From Actinomycetota bacterium (lineage in GTDB: Bacteria; Actinomycetota; Actinomycetes; Nanopelagicales; Nanopelagicaceae), in assembly GCA_009702525.1 (NCBI GenBank), contig WLHW01000002.1, positions 1-36,049 on the forward strand: a stretch of 36,049 nt of DNA, written 5' to 3'. Positions within the stretch are counted from its first letter, which is position 1; each line of letters starts with the position of its first letter. The position numbers and the translations under genes were made by a program. Shown here in pieces: positions 16,260 through 25,319 of this stretch. The notes beneath the pieces were generated by a model, which was given only the letters and a program-made list of their open reading frames with translations, did no database searches and had not been told where the DNA came from.

Positions 16260-17663
16260 TTACCAGGTGCTTGTGTTATCACGAAGTGTTCGATATTTAT
16301 CCATGACATGTGGCGTTGGCTTTTCGGTGAATGCTTGTGTTGCTCCACCGTGCCAGGTTGGCATTTCGCCTAATAGCGCCCATGCTGCCTGTTTAGCTGC
16401 GCCATCTGCAACATATTCACCAGCTGGCGGCACAACAACAGTGCGACCAAAAATTGCACTAGCAATCGTTGGAATCGCAGGATTTTTAGCCGCACCTCCA
16501 ATTAGAAGAATTCGATTTACTGTGACTCCCAACGCGACTAAAGCATCAACGGAATCGGCCAAACCGCACAACATTCCTTCGATCATGGTACGAGCTAAAT
16601 CAGAAGGATTTGAGTTGTTTAGATTCATTCCCGCAATGGTTCCAGTTGCATGAGGTCGATTCGGAGTTCTTTCACCCTCAAAATAAGGTAACAACGTTAA
16701 GCCGTTGGCCCCGGCTGGTGAGAGCAACGCTAATTGACCAACTTCATCATGTGTCTTTCCTAAAATCTTTGTAGCCGCATCCAAAATTCTCGCTGCATTT
16801 AACGTACACACTAATGGTAAGAAGCGACCTGTTGCATCTGCAAAACCCGCAACTGCGCCAGTTGAATCATGCGTAGGTGTATCAGAGACTGCAAATGCAG
16901 TTCCACTAGTTCCTAATGAAACTATGACATCACCTGGTTGTGCTTGAACTCCAAGTGCGGCCGCTGCGTTATCGCCGGCACCTGCAGCGATAGGAATTCC
17001 CGCCAACGTACTTCCACCAAACTCTGCTGGAGAAATAATACGAGGTAATGTAATTTCTAGATCATGGCGAAGTGCAAGTCGTACGATATCTTCGCGATAA
17101 TGCGATGTTGTCGGATCAAAATAACCTGTACCCGATGCATCGCTACGATCAGTAAAGAGTTTTTCTAAATCTTTTCCACCTTGCAACTGCCACGATAACC
17201 AATCATGGGGAAGGGCGACTGCTGAAACTCGAGCGGCATTAGCGGGTTCATTATCTGCAAGCCAGCGCAACTTCGATGCAGTAAAAGATGCAACCAGTAC
17301 CGAACCAACTTTTCTGGCAACATCAGAGTCTCCGCCGAGCTCCTTATTTAAATCACGTGCAGCTTGGGCCGATCGAGTGTCATTCCATAAAAGTGCAGGA
17401 CGAATAACATCACCGCTGCTATCGAGGGCGACCATGCCATGTTGTTGGCCACCGATAGAAATTGCAGCAACATCATCGAGACCACCGGCTTGTGCAAGAG
17501 CGGAGTCAAGGGCGCTTTTCCATGACTGGGGATCGACTTCGGTGCCATCTGGGTGTGGGGCACGGGCTTGGCGCACCAAATCTCCAGTATGCGCATCACG
17601 TATTACAACTTTTACGGATTGCGTAGATGAGTCCACGCCAGCGATGAGTTGTTGATTAGCCAT
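16260..17663 (-). CDS. xylB: xylulokinase
   Basis: XylB phosphorylates D-xylulose to xylulose 5-phosphate for the pentose phosphate pathway. It is a FGGY-family kinase of 467 residues. Signatures are LIAGVDSSTQSVKVVIRD at the N-terminus (phosphate 1 loop), SIGGQQHGMVALD (sugar pocket, xylulokinase-type QHG), GAGDNAAAALG with the catalytic Asp, SLGTSGTAFAV (phosphate 2) and RILLIGGAAKNP (adenosine motif). No xylose isomerase or transporter is adjacent. The start ATG 17661-17663 lies 6 nt after a TAGCCT hexamer, consistent with leaderless transcription. Confidence 0.93.
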   Translation of the reverse strand: MANQQLIAGVDSSTQSVKVVIRDAHTGDLVRQARAPHPDGTEVDPQSWKSALDSALAQAGGLDDVAAISIGGQQHGMVALDSSGDVIRPALLWNDTRSAQAARDLNKELGGDSDVARKVGSVLVASFTASKLRWLADNEPANAARVSAVALPHDWLSWQLQGGKDLEKLFTDRSDASGTGYFDPTTSHYREDIVRLALRHDLEITLPRIISPAEFGGSTLAGIPIAAGAGDNAAAALGVQAQPGDVIVSLGTSGTAFAVSDTPTHDSTGAVAGFADATGRFLPLVCTLNAARILDAATKILGKTHDEVGQLALLSPAGANGLTLLPYFEGERTPNRPHATGTIAGMNLNNSNPSDLARTMIEGMLCGLADSVDALVALGVTVNRILLIGGAAKNPAIPTIASAIFGRTVVVPPAGEYVADGAAKQAAWALLGEMPTWHGGATQAFTEKPTPHVMDKYRTLRDNTSTW

Positions 17664-17761
17664 GAGTCAAGGCTAGACTGTTCTTGTCAGCGTTGACCAC
17701 AGGTTGGGCGATTTGATAGTTCGAGCCCTACTTTATAAAACTTTTCTTAATGGAGTTCATA
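17664..17761. promoter_or_regulatory. xylB-pfkA divergent promoter region
   Basis: On the minus strand TAGCCT (17670-17675) sits 6 nt before the xylB ATG. On the plus strand TTGACC (17693-17698) and GATAGT (17715-17720), spaced 16 bp, form a plausible promoter for pfkA with a leader of about 35 nt. A GGAG Shine-Dalgarno lies 6 nt before ATG 17762 and decides that start over the in-frame ATG at 17750. Confidence 0.45.
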
Positions 17762-18787
17762 ATGCGTATTGGTGTGCTAACTGGTGGTGGAGATTGCCCT
17801 GGACTAAATGCTGTTATTCGTGCAGTGGTCCGAAAAGGCGTAAAAGAGTACGGACATGAGTTTGTTGGTTTTCGCGATGGCTGGAAAGGCCCGCTTGAAG
17901 GCTTGACCATGCCGTTGACCCTAGAGACAACTCGGGGAATTTTGCCGCGTGGTGGAACAATTCTTGGGTCATCACGTACCAACCCATTTAAGATCGAGGG
18001 CGGCGTTGAAAAGATTAAAGAGAATTTAGCAAAAGCTGGAATCGATGCGCTTATTGCAATCGGTGGCGAAGATACTTTGGGAGTTGCTACAAAACTTGAT
18101 TCATTGGGAGTTAAAGTTATCGGTGTTCCAAAAACTATTGATAACGACCTCAACAACACTGACTACACATTTGGTTTTGATACAGCCGTCAATATTGCAG
18201 TTGAGGCTATTGATCGCTTACACACCACAGCTGAATCCCACCACCGAGCATTAATCGTTGAAGTTATGGGCCGACATGCTGGATGGATTGCACTTCACGC
18301 CGGCCTCGCTGGTGGTGCTGCATGTATTTTGATTCCAGAACAAAAATTCTCAGTAGATAAAGTTTGCGAATGGGTTGAGTCTCGATTTAAATCTCATTAC
18401 GCCCCAATTATTGTTATTGCCGAAGGTGCGATTCCTCAAGATGGTGACATGGCAGTTAAGGATCAAACACTCGATGCCTTTGGCCACGTTAAGTTAGCTG
18501 GTATTGGTGATTGGTTAGCTGGAGAGATTGAAGCGAAAACTGGCAAAGAGGCGCGGACATCGGTTCTTGGTCACATTCAGCGCGGCGGCTCACCTACGGC
18601 ATTTGATCGCGTACTTGCCACTCGCTTTGGTTTGCAGGCAATTACTGCAGCCCATGAAGGCGATTGGGGAAAGATGGTTGCACTTCACGGCACCGATATC
18701 GTCCGGGTTCCACTTGCCTCGGCTACAGAAAAGCTGAAGCTAGTACCAATCGAGCGCTATAAGGAGGCCGAGATTTTCTTTGGTTAA
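17762..18787 (+). CDS. 6-phosphofructokinase, probably pyrophosphate-dependent
   Basis: This PfkA-family enzyme converts fructose 6-phosphate to fructose 1,6-bisphosphate. The 341-residue length is standard. Motifs include TGGGDCPGLNAVIRAVV at the N-terminus, PKTIDNDLNNTDYTFGFD with catalytic Asp, and VMGRHAGWIA (fructose-6-P contact). Two positions separate phosphoryl donors in this family: residue 104 is Asp (GGEDT) rather than the Gly of ATP enzymes, and residue 124 is Lys (PKTIDND). Together these are the pyrophosphate-type signature known from Amycolatopsis methanolica, so a reversible PPi-dependent reaction is predicted. The start ATG follows GGAG; the upstream in-frame ATG at 17750 overlaps that site. 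Confidence 0.9.
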   Translation: MRIGVLTGGGDCPGLNAVIRAVVRKGVKEYGHEFVGFRDGWKGPLEGLTMPLTLETTRGILPRGGTILGSSRTNPFKIEGGVEKIKENLAKAGIDALIAIGGEDTLGVATKLDSLGVKVIGVPKTIDNDLNNTDYTFGFDTAVNIAVEAIDRLHTTAESHHRALIVEVMGRHAGWIALHAGLAGGAACILIPEQKFSVDKVCEWVESRFKSHYAPIIVIAEGAIPQDGDMAVKDQTLDAFGHVKLAGIGDWLAGEIEAKTGKEARTSVLGHIQRGGSPTAFDRVLATRFGLQAITAAHEGDWGKMVALHGTDIVRVPLASATEKLKLVPIERYKEAEIFFG

Positions 18788-18816
18788 TCGCACTTCGCGG
18801 TTGCTACCGAACTCTC

Positions 18817-18822
18817 TACTCT
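18817..18822 (+). promoter_or_regulatory. leaderless -10 element of aroG
   Basis: TACTCT lies 7 nt before the aroG ATG in the 42-bp gap after pfkA; no Shine-Dalgarno is visible. Confidence 0.45.
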
Positions 18823-18829
18823 TATCCCT

Positions 18830-20176
18830 ATGAACTCATCCCTTGATTCTCTCTTCACCCCTGGGTTAGTTGCCGCACAACAGCCCAACTGGCCAGGTGG
18901 AGCCGATGGTGCTCCTATAAAGGCTGCCGTTGCAGAGTTGAAATCTTTTCCACCACTTGTCTTTGCTGGTGAGTGCGATGATTTGAAAAAACGAATTGCA
19001 CTAGCTGCAGACGGAAAAGCTTTCTGGTTGCAAGGTGGGGACTGTGCTGAAACATTTGCTGCAGCCACTGCAGATTCAATCCGTAATCGCATTAAGACAA
19101 TTTTACAGATGGCTGCTGTATTGCAGTACTACTCATCTCTTCCAGTTGTAAAAGTTGGCCGCATGGCTGGCCAGTTTGCCAAGCCTCGCTCGAATGACAT
19201 GGAGACTAGAGGAGACGTAACTCTTCCGGCCTATCGCGGAGATGCAGTCAATGATCTTGAATTTACCGAGAGTTCGAGAACACCAGATCCACATCGCTTA
19301 GTGCGCGTCTACAACACGTCGGCGGCAACGTTGAACTTAGTTCGTGCATTTACTCAAGGTGGATTTGCCGATCTTCGACAAGTGCACGAATGGAACAAGG
19401 GATTCATTCGTGACTCTTCAGTTGGAGTTCGCTATGAACAAATGGCCAATGAAATTGGCCGGGCATTGGCTTTTATGAAATCTGCAGGAGTAGATCCAGA
19501 GTCATTCAAGTCAGTTGATTTCTTTTCAAGCCATGAGGCTTTAATTCTAGAATATGAAAAAGCACTTACTCGTATCGATTCTCGAACTGGAACACCTTAC
19601 GATGTCTCTGGCCACTTTATTTGGATCGGGGAGCGCACTCGTCAATTAGATGGAGCGCATATTGATTTTGCATCTAAGGTACGCAATCCAATTGGTGTAA
19701 AGCTTGGACCTAAATCCAGTGTTGATGATGCACTTGCATTAATCGATAAGTTAGATCCTGAGCGCGAACCAGGTCGACTTACTTTTATTACTCGCATGGG
19801 TGCCGGAAAGATTCGTGAGGCTCTTCCTGCACTTGTTGAGGGTGTCACCAAATCAGGAGCAAAAGTCCTGTGGGTCTGTGATCCCATGCATGGCAACACA
19901 TATGAAGCCCCTAGTGGATATAAGACTCGTAGTTTTGATGATGTTATGGATGAAGTTAAGGGTTTCTTTGAGGTCCATAAGGCTCTGGGAACCCATCCTG
20001 GTGGAGTTCATATTGAACTCACTGGTGATGATGTCACCGAGTGTGTTGGTGGCGGCGAGAAGATTTCTCATGAGGATCTAGCGACCCGCTATGAAAGCGC
20101 CTGCGATCCGCGACTCAATCATGCACAGTCATTAGAGCTGGCATTTTTAGTTGCCGAGATGTTGCGCGACCGCTAA
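18830..20176 (+). CDS. aroG: class II 3-deoxy-7-phosphoheptulonate synthase
   Basis: This enzyme condenses phosphoenolpyruvate with erythrose 4-phosphate in the first step of aromatic amino acid synthesis. At 448 residues it is of the plant-like class II used by actinobacteria. Recognisable segments are FWLQGGDCAETFA with the metal-binding Cys, VVKVGRMAGQFAKPRS, LPAYRGDAVND, and WIGERTRQLDGAHIDFA. Further along come RMGAGKIREALP, WVCDPMHGNT with the metal His, and GGVHIELTGDDVTECVGG with metal Glu. The start is set by the -10 hexamer 7 nt upstream. Its stop TAA is also the first half of the presumed ogt -10 hexamer. Confidence 0.96.
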   Translation: MNSSLDSLFTPGLVAAQQPNWPGGADGAPIKAAVAELKSFPPLVFAGECDDLKKRIALAADGKAFWLQGGDCAETFAAATADSIRNRIKTILQMAAVLQYYSSLPVVKVGRMAGQFAKPRSNDMETRGDVTLPAYRGDAVNDLEFTESSRTPDPHRLVRVYNTSAATLNLVRAFTQGGFADLRQVHEWNKGFIRDSSVGVRYEQMANEIGRALAFMKSAGVDPESFKSVDFFSSHEALILEYEKALTRIDSRTGTPYDVSGHFIWIGERTRQLDGAHIDFASKVRNPIGVKLGPKSSVDDALALIDKLDPEREPGRLTFITRMGAGKIREALPALVEGVTKSGAKVLWVCDPMHGNTYEAPSGYKTRSFDDVMDEVKGFFEVHKALGTHPGGVHIELTGDDVTECVGGGEKISHEDLATRYESACDPRLNHAQSLELAFLVAEMLRDR

Positions 20177-20179
20177 TTT
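20174..20179 (+). promoter_or_regulatory. leaderless -10 element of ogt, containing the aroG stop codon
   Basis: TAATTT begins with the aroG TAA stop (20174-20176) and ends 6 nt before the GTG start at 20186. Confidence 0.45.
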
Positions 20180-20185
20180 AGTTGA

Positions 20186-20659
20186 GTGCCTTTACTCGTA
20201 TCCTCGCTCAAGACCCCAGTTGGCACCCTCAATTTATTAGCTGATGATCAGATTCTAATAGGTGCAAACCTTTCAACGTTTTCAGCTTTCAACGTATCTG
20301 GTGAAGTAAAGAGCGTTAAAGCGATTCCAGTTATTTCAGATCTCATTAGTGATTACTTCGATGGTGATTTAGCTGCCATTAATGCCATCAAAGTTCGACA
20401 ACCTGGAGCAGCATTTTCACAAGCGGCATGGAAAGCTATGCGAAAAGTTAATGCAGGTAAAGTTATTTCATACTCTGATCTCGCCGAGAAAGCTGGATCA
20501 CATGCAGCAGTTCGCGCCGCTGGAAGTGCATGTGCAAGTAATGCAATTATGTTAGTTGTGCCGTGTCATCGAATTGTAAAAACTGGGGGAGCCCTCGGTA
20601 ACTATGCCTACGGGGTTGATAAGAAGGAATGGCTTTTAAGCCACGAGGGCTTTCTTTAA
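20186..20659 (+). CDS. ogt: methylated-DNA-[protein]-cysteine S-methyltransferase
   Basis: This suicide repair protein transfers alkyl groups from O6-alkylguanine to its own cysteine. The acceptor is Cys127 in PCHRI, preceded by the helix-turn-helix region VISYSDLAEKAGSHAAVRAAGSAC with the arginine finger, and by FSQAAWKAMRKVNAGKV. The C-terminal GALGNYAYGVDKKEWLLSHE is also typical. At 157 residues it is a compact Ogt form. The start is a GTG with a TAATTT hexamer 6 nt upstream. The last 24 nt overlap the convergent threonine aldolase gene. Confidence 0.94.
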   Translation: MPLLVSSLKTPVGTLNLLADDQILIGANLSTFSAFNVSGEVKSVKAIPVISDLISDYFDGDLAAINAIKVRQPGAAFSQAAWKAMRKVNAGKVISYSDLAEKAGSHAAVRAAGSACASNAIMLVVPCHRIVKTGGALGNYAYGVDKKEWLLSHEGFL

Positions 20660-21670
20660 GATTTCAATAGCTTGGGCGCATTGAGCATCATCAAAATCCA
20701 TATGTGTAACAAGACGCGCATACTTTGGTCCGAGCGCACTAATCCATAAACCAGCATCGCGGCAACGTTGCGAAAGCTCAGCAGCGGTAAATGGCATTGA
20801 CGCTAAATCTAGTCCCACAATATTTGTCACAACAGTTGATGGATCGATAAGTGAACTATCGATAGCTTCGATTGCAACCGCTAAATCTTTGGCTCGGCGA
20901 TGATCATCAGCAAGTCGCTCAATATTATTATCAAGGGCGTAGTGAGCTGCCGCTGCCAAGATTCCGACTTGACGCATTCCTGCACCGTAACGCTTGCGCC
21001 AAACACGCGCCTTTGAAACACGTTCTTTGGTTGAGAGCATGATTGAACCAACTGGAGCGCCAAGACCTTTAGAAAGACAGACGCTAATGGTGTCAAAGTA
21101 TTGTCCGTAGTCGGAAAATGAGGTTCCGCTTGCAATGTGTGCATTCCAAATTCGTGCCCCATCTAAGTGCAGAGCTAGACCTAAAGCATCAGCACCTTTA
21201 CGAAGGGCGGCAATCTCAGTTAGTGGTTGTACGGTTCCGCCACCAAAATTATGGGTATTTTCAATGGCAATTGCCGTTGTGGAGACTAAGTATGGGCCTG
21301 AATCTGGTCGGGCAATCTCAAGGGGATCTGCCGCCTTTAATAATCCAAAGGGTGCGGGCCATGTGCGAGTTGTTATGCCGCTAAATACGGCAGCTGCACC
21401 AAGTTCAGCACGAACAATATGAGAATTGGTTTCGGCGATTAACTCTTCTCCGGGTGCAACTAACATGCGAATGGCAAGCTGATTTGCTAGCGAACCAGTA
21501 GGCGTAAATACACCAGCCTCTTTGCCAAAAAGTGCAGCTACACGCTCTTCTAGGGAGTTAACCGTTGGATCGTCGCCATACACATCATCACCAACGGGTG
21601 CGCTTGCAATAACTTCACGCATTGCAAGAGATGGTTTGGTGACGGTATCGGATCGTAAGTCAATTGCCAT
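20636..21670 (-). CDS. ltaE: low-specificity L-threonine aldolase
   Basis: This PLP-dependent fold type I enzyme cleaves threonine or allo-threonine to glycine and acetaldehyde. The 344-residue protein begins MAIDLRSDTVTKPS, the family hallmark. It continues with VGDDVYGDDPTVNSLEERVA, the GxGSxAN-like PTGSLANQLAIR cofactor loop, ALHLDGARIWNA (PLP-contact Asp and Arg) and SVCLSKGLGAPVGS with the Schiff-base Lys. The start ATG 21668-21670 lies 6 nt after TAGTCT. It is downstream of an EamA transporter gene on the same strand, and its 3' end overlaps ogt by 24 nt. Confidence 0.94.
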   Translation of the reverse strand: MAIDLRSDTVTKPSLAMREVIASAPVGDDVYGDDPTVNSLEERVAALFGKEAGVFTPTGSLANQLAIRMLVAPGEELIAETNSHIVRAELGAAAVFSGITTRTWPAPFGLLKAADPLEIARPDSGPYLVSTTAIAIENTHNFGGGTVQPLTEIAALRKGADALGLALHLDGARIWNAHIASGTSFSDYGQYFDTISVCLSKGLGAPVGSIMLSTKERVSKARVWRKRYGAGMRQVGILAAAAHYALDNNIERLADDHRRAKDLAVAIEAIDSSLIDPSTVVTNIVGLDLASMPFTAAELSQRCRDAGLWISALGPKYARLVTHMDFDDAQCAQAIEILKKALVA

Positions 21671-21676
21671 GGTCTA

Positions 21677-21682
21677 AGACTA
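21677..21682 (-). promoter_or_regulatory. leaderless -10 element of ltaE, containing the stop of the upstream gene
   Basis: On the minus strand TAGTCT starts with the TAG stop codon of the upstream EamA gene (21680-21682) and ends 6 nt before the ltaE ATG. Confidence 0.45.
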
Positions 21683-22546
21683 CTTCTCTTCTTTCATGAC
21701 AATCAAATACATTGCAGTAACGACCATTACCCCGCCAATGGAGCTCTGTAATGTCAGGCTTTCTCCGCCAAAAATGATTGCAAAGATTGCGGCAAATACA
21801 ACTTCCATAGTCAAAATTACTGCAACCTTAGTGGCACTCATATGTGCTTGCGACCAGGTCTGAACTATAAATGCAATTGCTGTAGCAAAGACTGCAGTGA
21901 AGATAACAACCGCCCAGACACCATAATCCGGTGGAGGGGAGTAGCCACTAGGAATCGAAGCTAAACCAGAAAGAAGTGCGCACATTGATAACTGAATGAC
22001 AGTCATGGCATATGCATCGCGGCCCGAACTCCATTTACTAAGCGCAATAATATGAAGGGCGTAGAAAATAGCGCTGATAAAAGTTAATAGCTCACCAAGA
22101 CCAATAGTAAAACCGTGGATAGAAAGCAAACCAAGGCCGATTGTTGCAATAGCAACACATGTCCACGTAAATTTACTTACCCGTTGGCGCAAAATTATTG
22201 ATGCAAAAAGTGGTGTCAAAACAATATATAGCCCCGTAACAAATCCAGTGATAGCAGCTCCAGTACGGGCTAAGCCTAAAGTTTGAAAAATATACCCAAA
22301 ACCCAGAAATACTCCGCCGGCTAAACCTCTAAGAACTAGGTCTTTAGTGAATAATTTAATAACTCCTGGACGAATCAGAACCATTACTACTATTGCTAGT
22401 AAAAATCGTGTGAAAAGAAAATTGTTGACACTTTGTCTCTCAATAGCATCTTTCATGACCACAAAAGCTAGGCCCCATGCCATTGAGACTGTTAGCAAAG
22501 CCCAAGGGGCCATCTGCAACTTCCACTGATGCTTTGCTGTGCTCAT
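21680..22546 (-). CDS. DMT superfamily (EamA) transporter
   Basis: This 288-residue protein has about ten transmembrane helices in two EamA repeats: WALLTVSMAWGLAFVVMKDAI at the start and ILTMEVVFAAIFAIIFGGESL before the end. The motif after the first helix and FTRFLLAIVVMVLIRP are typical of drug/metabolite exporters. The substrate is unknown. It is distinct from the EamA gene at 12946-13827. The start ATG overlaps the nfo stop as ATGA, so the two are probably co-transcribed and translationally coupled. Confidence 0.88.
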   Translation of the reverse strand: MSTAKHQWKLQMAPWALLTVSMAWGLAFVVMKDAIERQSVNNFLFTRFLLAIVVMVLIRPGVIKLFTKDLVLRGLAGGVFLGFGYIFQTLGLARTGAAITGFVTGLYIVLTPLFASIILRQRVSKFTWTCVAIATIGLGLLSIHGFTIGLGELLTFISAIFYALHIIALSKWSSGRDAYAMTVIQLSMCALLSGLASIPSGYSPPPDYGVWAVVIFTAVFATAIAFIVQTWSQAHMSATKVAVILTMEVVFAAIFAIIFGGESLTLQSSIGGVMVVTAMYLIVMKEEK

Positions 22547-23406
22547 TTCTTATCGCGGAGTTTTTTCAAAAGCGCGACTTCACCAGTATGTTTTTCCTCC
22601 ATACCTGGAGTCTCCAAAACTAGTGGCACATGTGCAACGGCTGGATGAGCAAGTAACTCAGCAAAGGCATCTACTCCGATATGACCATCTCCAATATTTT
22701 GATGGCGATCTTTAAGCGCACCACATACATCCATTGAATCATTGGCATGAATAAGTTTGAAACGTTGGACTCCAGCAATTTGAATGAGTAAATCTATGGT
22801 CTGAGTCATTCCACCTTTAACGGCGATATCGTGCCCGGCAGCAAAGACGTGACAGGTATCTAGGCAGATTCCTACCTTTGGATGATATTCAAGAGCTTTC
22901 AAGTAGTTCTCTAAGTCATCGAGTTTCTTTACAAGTGATTGTCCTTGACCGGCTGTGGGTTCTAAAAGCAAGAAAGGAGCATCATCATCAAGGCCGTTCA
23001 GAATGGGCATCATGCCCTCATGAATCTGTTTCCACGCCTGATCAACAAAATTTACATCTACAGCTGAGCCTGTATGAATAACTACGCCGAGTGCAGCGAT
23101 GTCTTTGGCGCGTCCTAATGAGTAAGAAGTCGACGCTAGAGAGTTTAGGTAGGTGGCCTCAGTCGGTGAACCTAAGTTAATTAAGAAAGGGGCGTGAACA
23201 TATGTTTCAATATCTAACTCTGCGGCCTTAACTTTAAAGGCCTCATCTAAATCTGGTTTGGCAGCGGGCATGGCCCACATGCGTGGACTAGATGCGAAGA
23301 CTTGAATAACTTCTGCGCCAGTTGTTACGGCGTACTCGATAGATCGCTTAGCCATGCCACCGGTGGTAGGAGTATGTGCGCCGATACGCGGCTTGGCTTT
23401 TGGCAT
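22543..23406 (-). CDS. nfo: endonuclease IV (AP endonuclease)
   Basis: Nfo cleaves the backbone 5' to abasic sites using three zinc ions in a TIM barrel. The 287-residue protein carries the metal ligands in order: His in YVHAPFLINLGSP, His in VVIHTGSAV, Glu in FLLLEPTAGQGQS, Asp and His in GICLDTCHVFAAGHD, and His in KLIHANDSMDVCGA. GDGHIG (Asp, His) and the C-terminal LVLETPG (Glu) complete the set. The start ATG lies 6 nt after TAGGGT, which touches the pknL stop codon. It is followed by an EamA gene in ATGA overlap. Confidence 0.96.
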   Translation of the reverse strand: MPKAKPRIGAHTPTTGGMAKRSIEYAVTTGAEVIQVFASSPRMWAMPAAKPDLDEAFKVKAAELDIETYVHAPFLINLGSPTEATYLNSLASTSYSLGRAKDIAALGVVIHTGSAVDVNFVDQAWKQIHEGMMPILNGLDDDAPFLLLEPTAGQGQSLVKKLDDLENYLKALEYHPKVGICLDTCHVFAAGHDIAVKGGMTQTIDLLIQIAGVQRFKLIHANDSMDVCGALKDRHQNIGDGHIGVDAFAELLAHPAVAHVPLVLETPGMEEKHTGEVALLKKLRDKK

Positions 23407-23410
23407 TGGC

Positions 23411-25312
23411 CTACCCTACGGTAATTGTGACCGTACTGCCACGTTTAACTTTGCTACCAACCTTTGGCGAAATATTCGTTACCTTTTTAAGCTTTTTTGA
23501 TCCCAATTTCTTCACGATAACTTTGAGCTCTAAATCTTTCAAGGCCTTTATCGCTTTGGCCTCATCGATAGAAAAGACATTTGGTATAAATACATATTGA
23601 GAACCCTTAGAGACAACCAGATTAATCTTTGCGCCCTTAGGAATTGAGGCATCGCCCTTAGGGGTTTGAGAAATAACGGCTCCAGCAAGAATCTTCTCGT
23701 CAAAGTCATACGTACTTTCGACATTAAATCCTGCACTCGTAAGTTCGTTGAGAGCTTGCTCACCACTCTTACCTACATATGAAGCAACAGGAACTGTCTC
23801 TATACCTTTACTTACAACTAGATCAACTACTGAATCGCGTTTTACCTGCAACCCTGCATCGGGTGATGATGAGATCACAAATCCTTGCGGCACTTCACTA
23901 TTAAATGCCTCGGTAACACTTCCTACAGTTAATGGCAGTTTTGTAATTGCGGTTTTTGCCGCATCAGGGGTTAAGCCTTTTAGTGTTGGAATAAGGTAGC
24001 GCTCAGCCCCCTTGGAAATAATCAAAGTAACGCTTCCACCATTATCAATTCGGCCGCCTCCAGGGGGAATAGATTCGATAATGGTCCCTTTCGGGATGTT
24101 CTCGTCAAAGCGTTTTTCAACTTTTACGGTAGTAATTCCAAGAGGATTAAATACTGCAACTGCTTCCTCATAACTTCCACCAACAGTTGACGGCACTACG
24201 ATTCGAGAGCCGGGTCCAATCAGGGTGTACCAAGCACCTATTCCTAGGGCAATAGCTAGAACTATTGCCACTTTTCGATTACGGCGCACTCGCTGACTAG
24301 ATTTATGCTTTTTTTCTTCAGAACGCTTGAGAGATTTAGTATCTTCGATAACTTCAGTAGTTTTTTCAATCACTTCTTCTACGATTTTTTTCACTTTACC
24401 TCGTGGTTTTTCACGAATCAGTTCCACAGGTAAATCCAATTCGAGTCGAAGTTGATTTTTCTTGGGATCGAGATCGATAGAGATTGTTTCAAGAGCGGCC
24501 AGAAATTCCCCAGCATTGTGTGGGCGCTTATCTGGATCTCGGTCAGTGGCTCGACCAATTAATGCATCTAAAGCTTCAGGAATCTCTTTACGCTTAGATC
24601 GCAGTGACGGAATCTCTTGATTGACATGCATATATGCAATTTGAATGGGAGAGTCTCCAATAAATGGTTTCTCACCTGTCAGCATTTCAAATGCAACTAT
24701 TCCCACCGCATAGACATCACTTCGGGCATCGGCAATGCCTCGTTGAACTTGTTCTGGTGATAAATATGAGACCGACCCCAAAATGACACTGGATTCAGCG
24801 GTCATTGTTGAGCCAATAAGCTCGCCCCGAGCTAGACCAAAATCGGCGATTTTAATGCGCCCCTCTTTTGAGACCAGAATATTCTCGGGCTTAATATCTC
24901 GATGAACAATTCCTAGAGCATGTGCTGCGGCAAGTGCACTTAAAATTGGCGTCAAGTAATTGATTGCATCTTTCATTTCAAAGCGACCTCGTTCATTGAG
25001 GTACTCACGCAGCGTATGGCCTTCGATTAATTCCATGACAAGAAAAACTGCGGGAACACCATTTTGATTCCACCCTTGATCCATGACGGCAACAATATTT
25101 GGGTGCGATAGGGCAGCAGCGGCTTTAGCTTCACGAATAAAGCGACTAACGAAAGCATCATCTTGTGCTAAATGTGGGTGCATGATCTTTACAGCGACTT
25201 TACGGTCCAGTCGTGTGTCTATGGCCTCATAAATCGAGGCCATTCCACCGTTAGCGATCTGACGAATCAATTGATAGCGATTATCAATTATTTCTCCCGT
25301 TAGATCAGACAT
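23411..25312 (-). CDS. pknL: PknL/PknB-like Ser/Thr protein kinase with four PASTA domains
   Basis: This receptor-type kinase of about 633 residues probably senses cell-wall precursors. The cytoplasmic kinase domain (about 14-280) has IANGGMASIYEA (glycine loop), VAVKIMHP (Lys), VHRDIKPENILV (catalytic loop), IADFGLARG (DFG) and YLSPEQ. A charged, Lys/Glu-rich juxtamembrane linker and one membrane helix (VAIVLAIALGIGAWYTLIG) follow, then four extracellular PASTA repeats of about 65 residues. The start is ATG 25310-25312 (MSDLTGE), 7 nt after TAAAAT; the longer upstream frame overlaps the kinase gene next door and looks non-coding. Proximity to aroG and a prenyl synthase mirrors mycobacterial pknL rather than pknB. 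Confidence 0.93.
   Translation of the reverse strand: MSDLTGEIIDNRYQLIRQIANGGMASIYEAIDTRLDRKVAVKIMHPHLAQDDAFVSRFIREAKAAAALSHPNIVAVMDQGWNQNGVPAVFLVMELIEGHTLREYLNERGRFEMKDAINYLTPILSALAAAHALGIVHRDIKPENILVSKEGRIKIADFGLARGELIGSTMTAESSVILGSVSYLSPEQVQRGIADARSDVYAVGIVAFEMLTGEKPFIGDSPIQIAYMHVNQEIPSLRSKRKEIPEALDALIGRATDRDPDKRPHNAGEFLAALETISIDLDPKKNQLRLELDLPVELIREKPRGKVKKIVEEVIEKTTEVIEDTKSLKRSEEKKHKSSQRVRRNRKVAIVLAIALGIGAWYTLIGPGSRIVVPSTVGGSYEEAVAVFNPLGITTVKVEKRFDENIPKGTIIESIPPGGGRIDNGGSVTLIISKGAERYLIPTLKGLTPDAAKTAITKLPLTVGSVTEAFNSEVPQGFVISSSPDAGLQVKRDSVVDLVVSKGIETVPVASYVGKSGEQALNELTSAGFNVESTYDFDEKILAGAVISQTPKGDASIPKGAKINLVVSKGSQYVFIPNVFSIDEAKAIKALKDLELKVIVKKLGSKKLKKVTNISPKVGSKVKRGSTVTITVG
23413..23418 (-). 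promoter_or_regulatory. leaderless -10 element of nfo, touching the pknL stop region
   Basis: TAGGGT on the minus strand ends 6 nt before the nfo ATG, within the 4-bp gap and the end of pknL. Its last base is the first base of the pknL TAG stop. Confidence 0.4.
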
Positions 25313-25319
25313 GTGAGAG

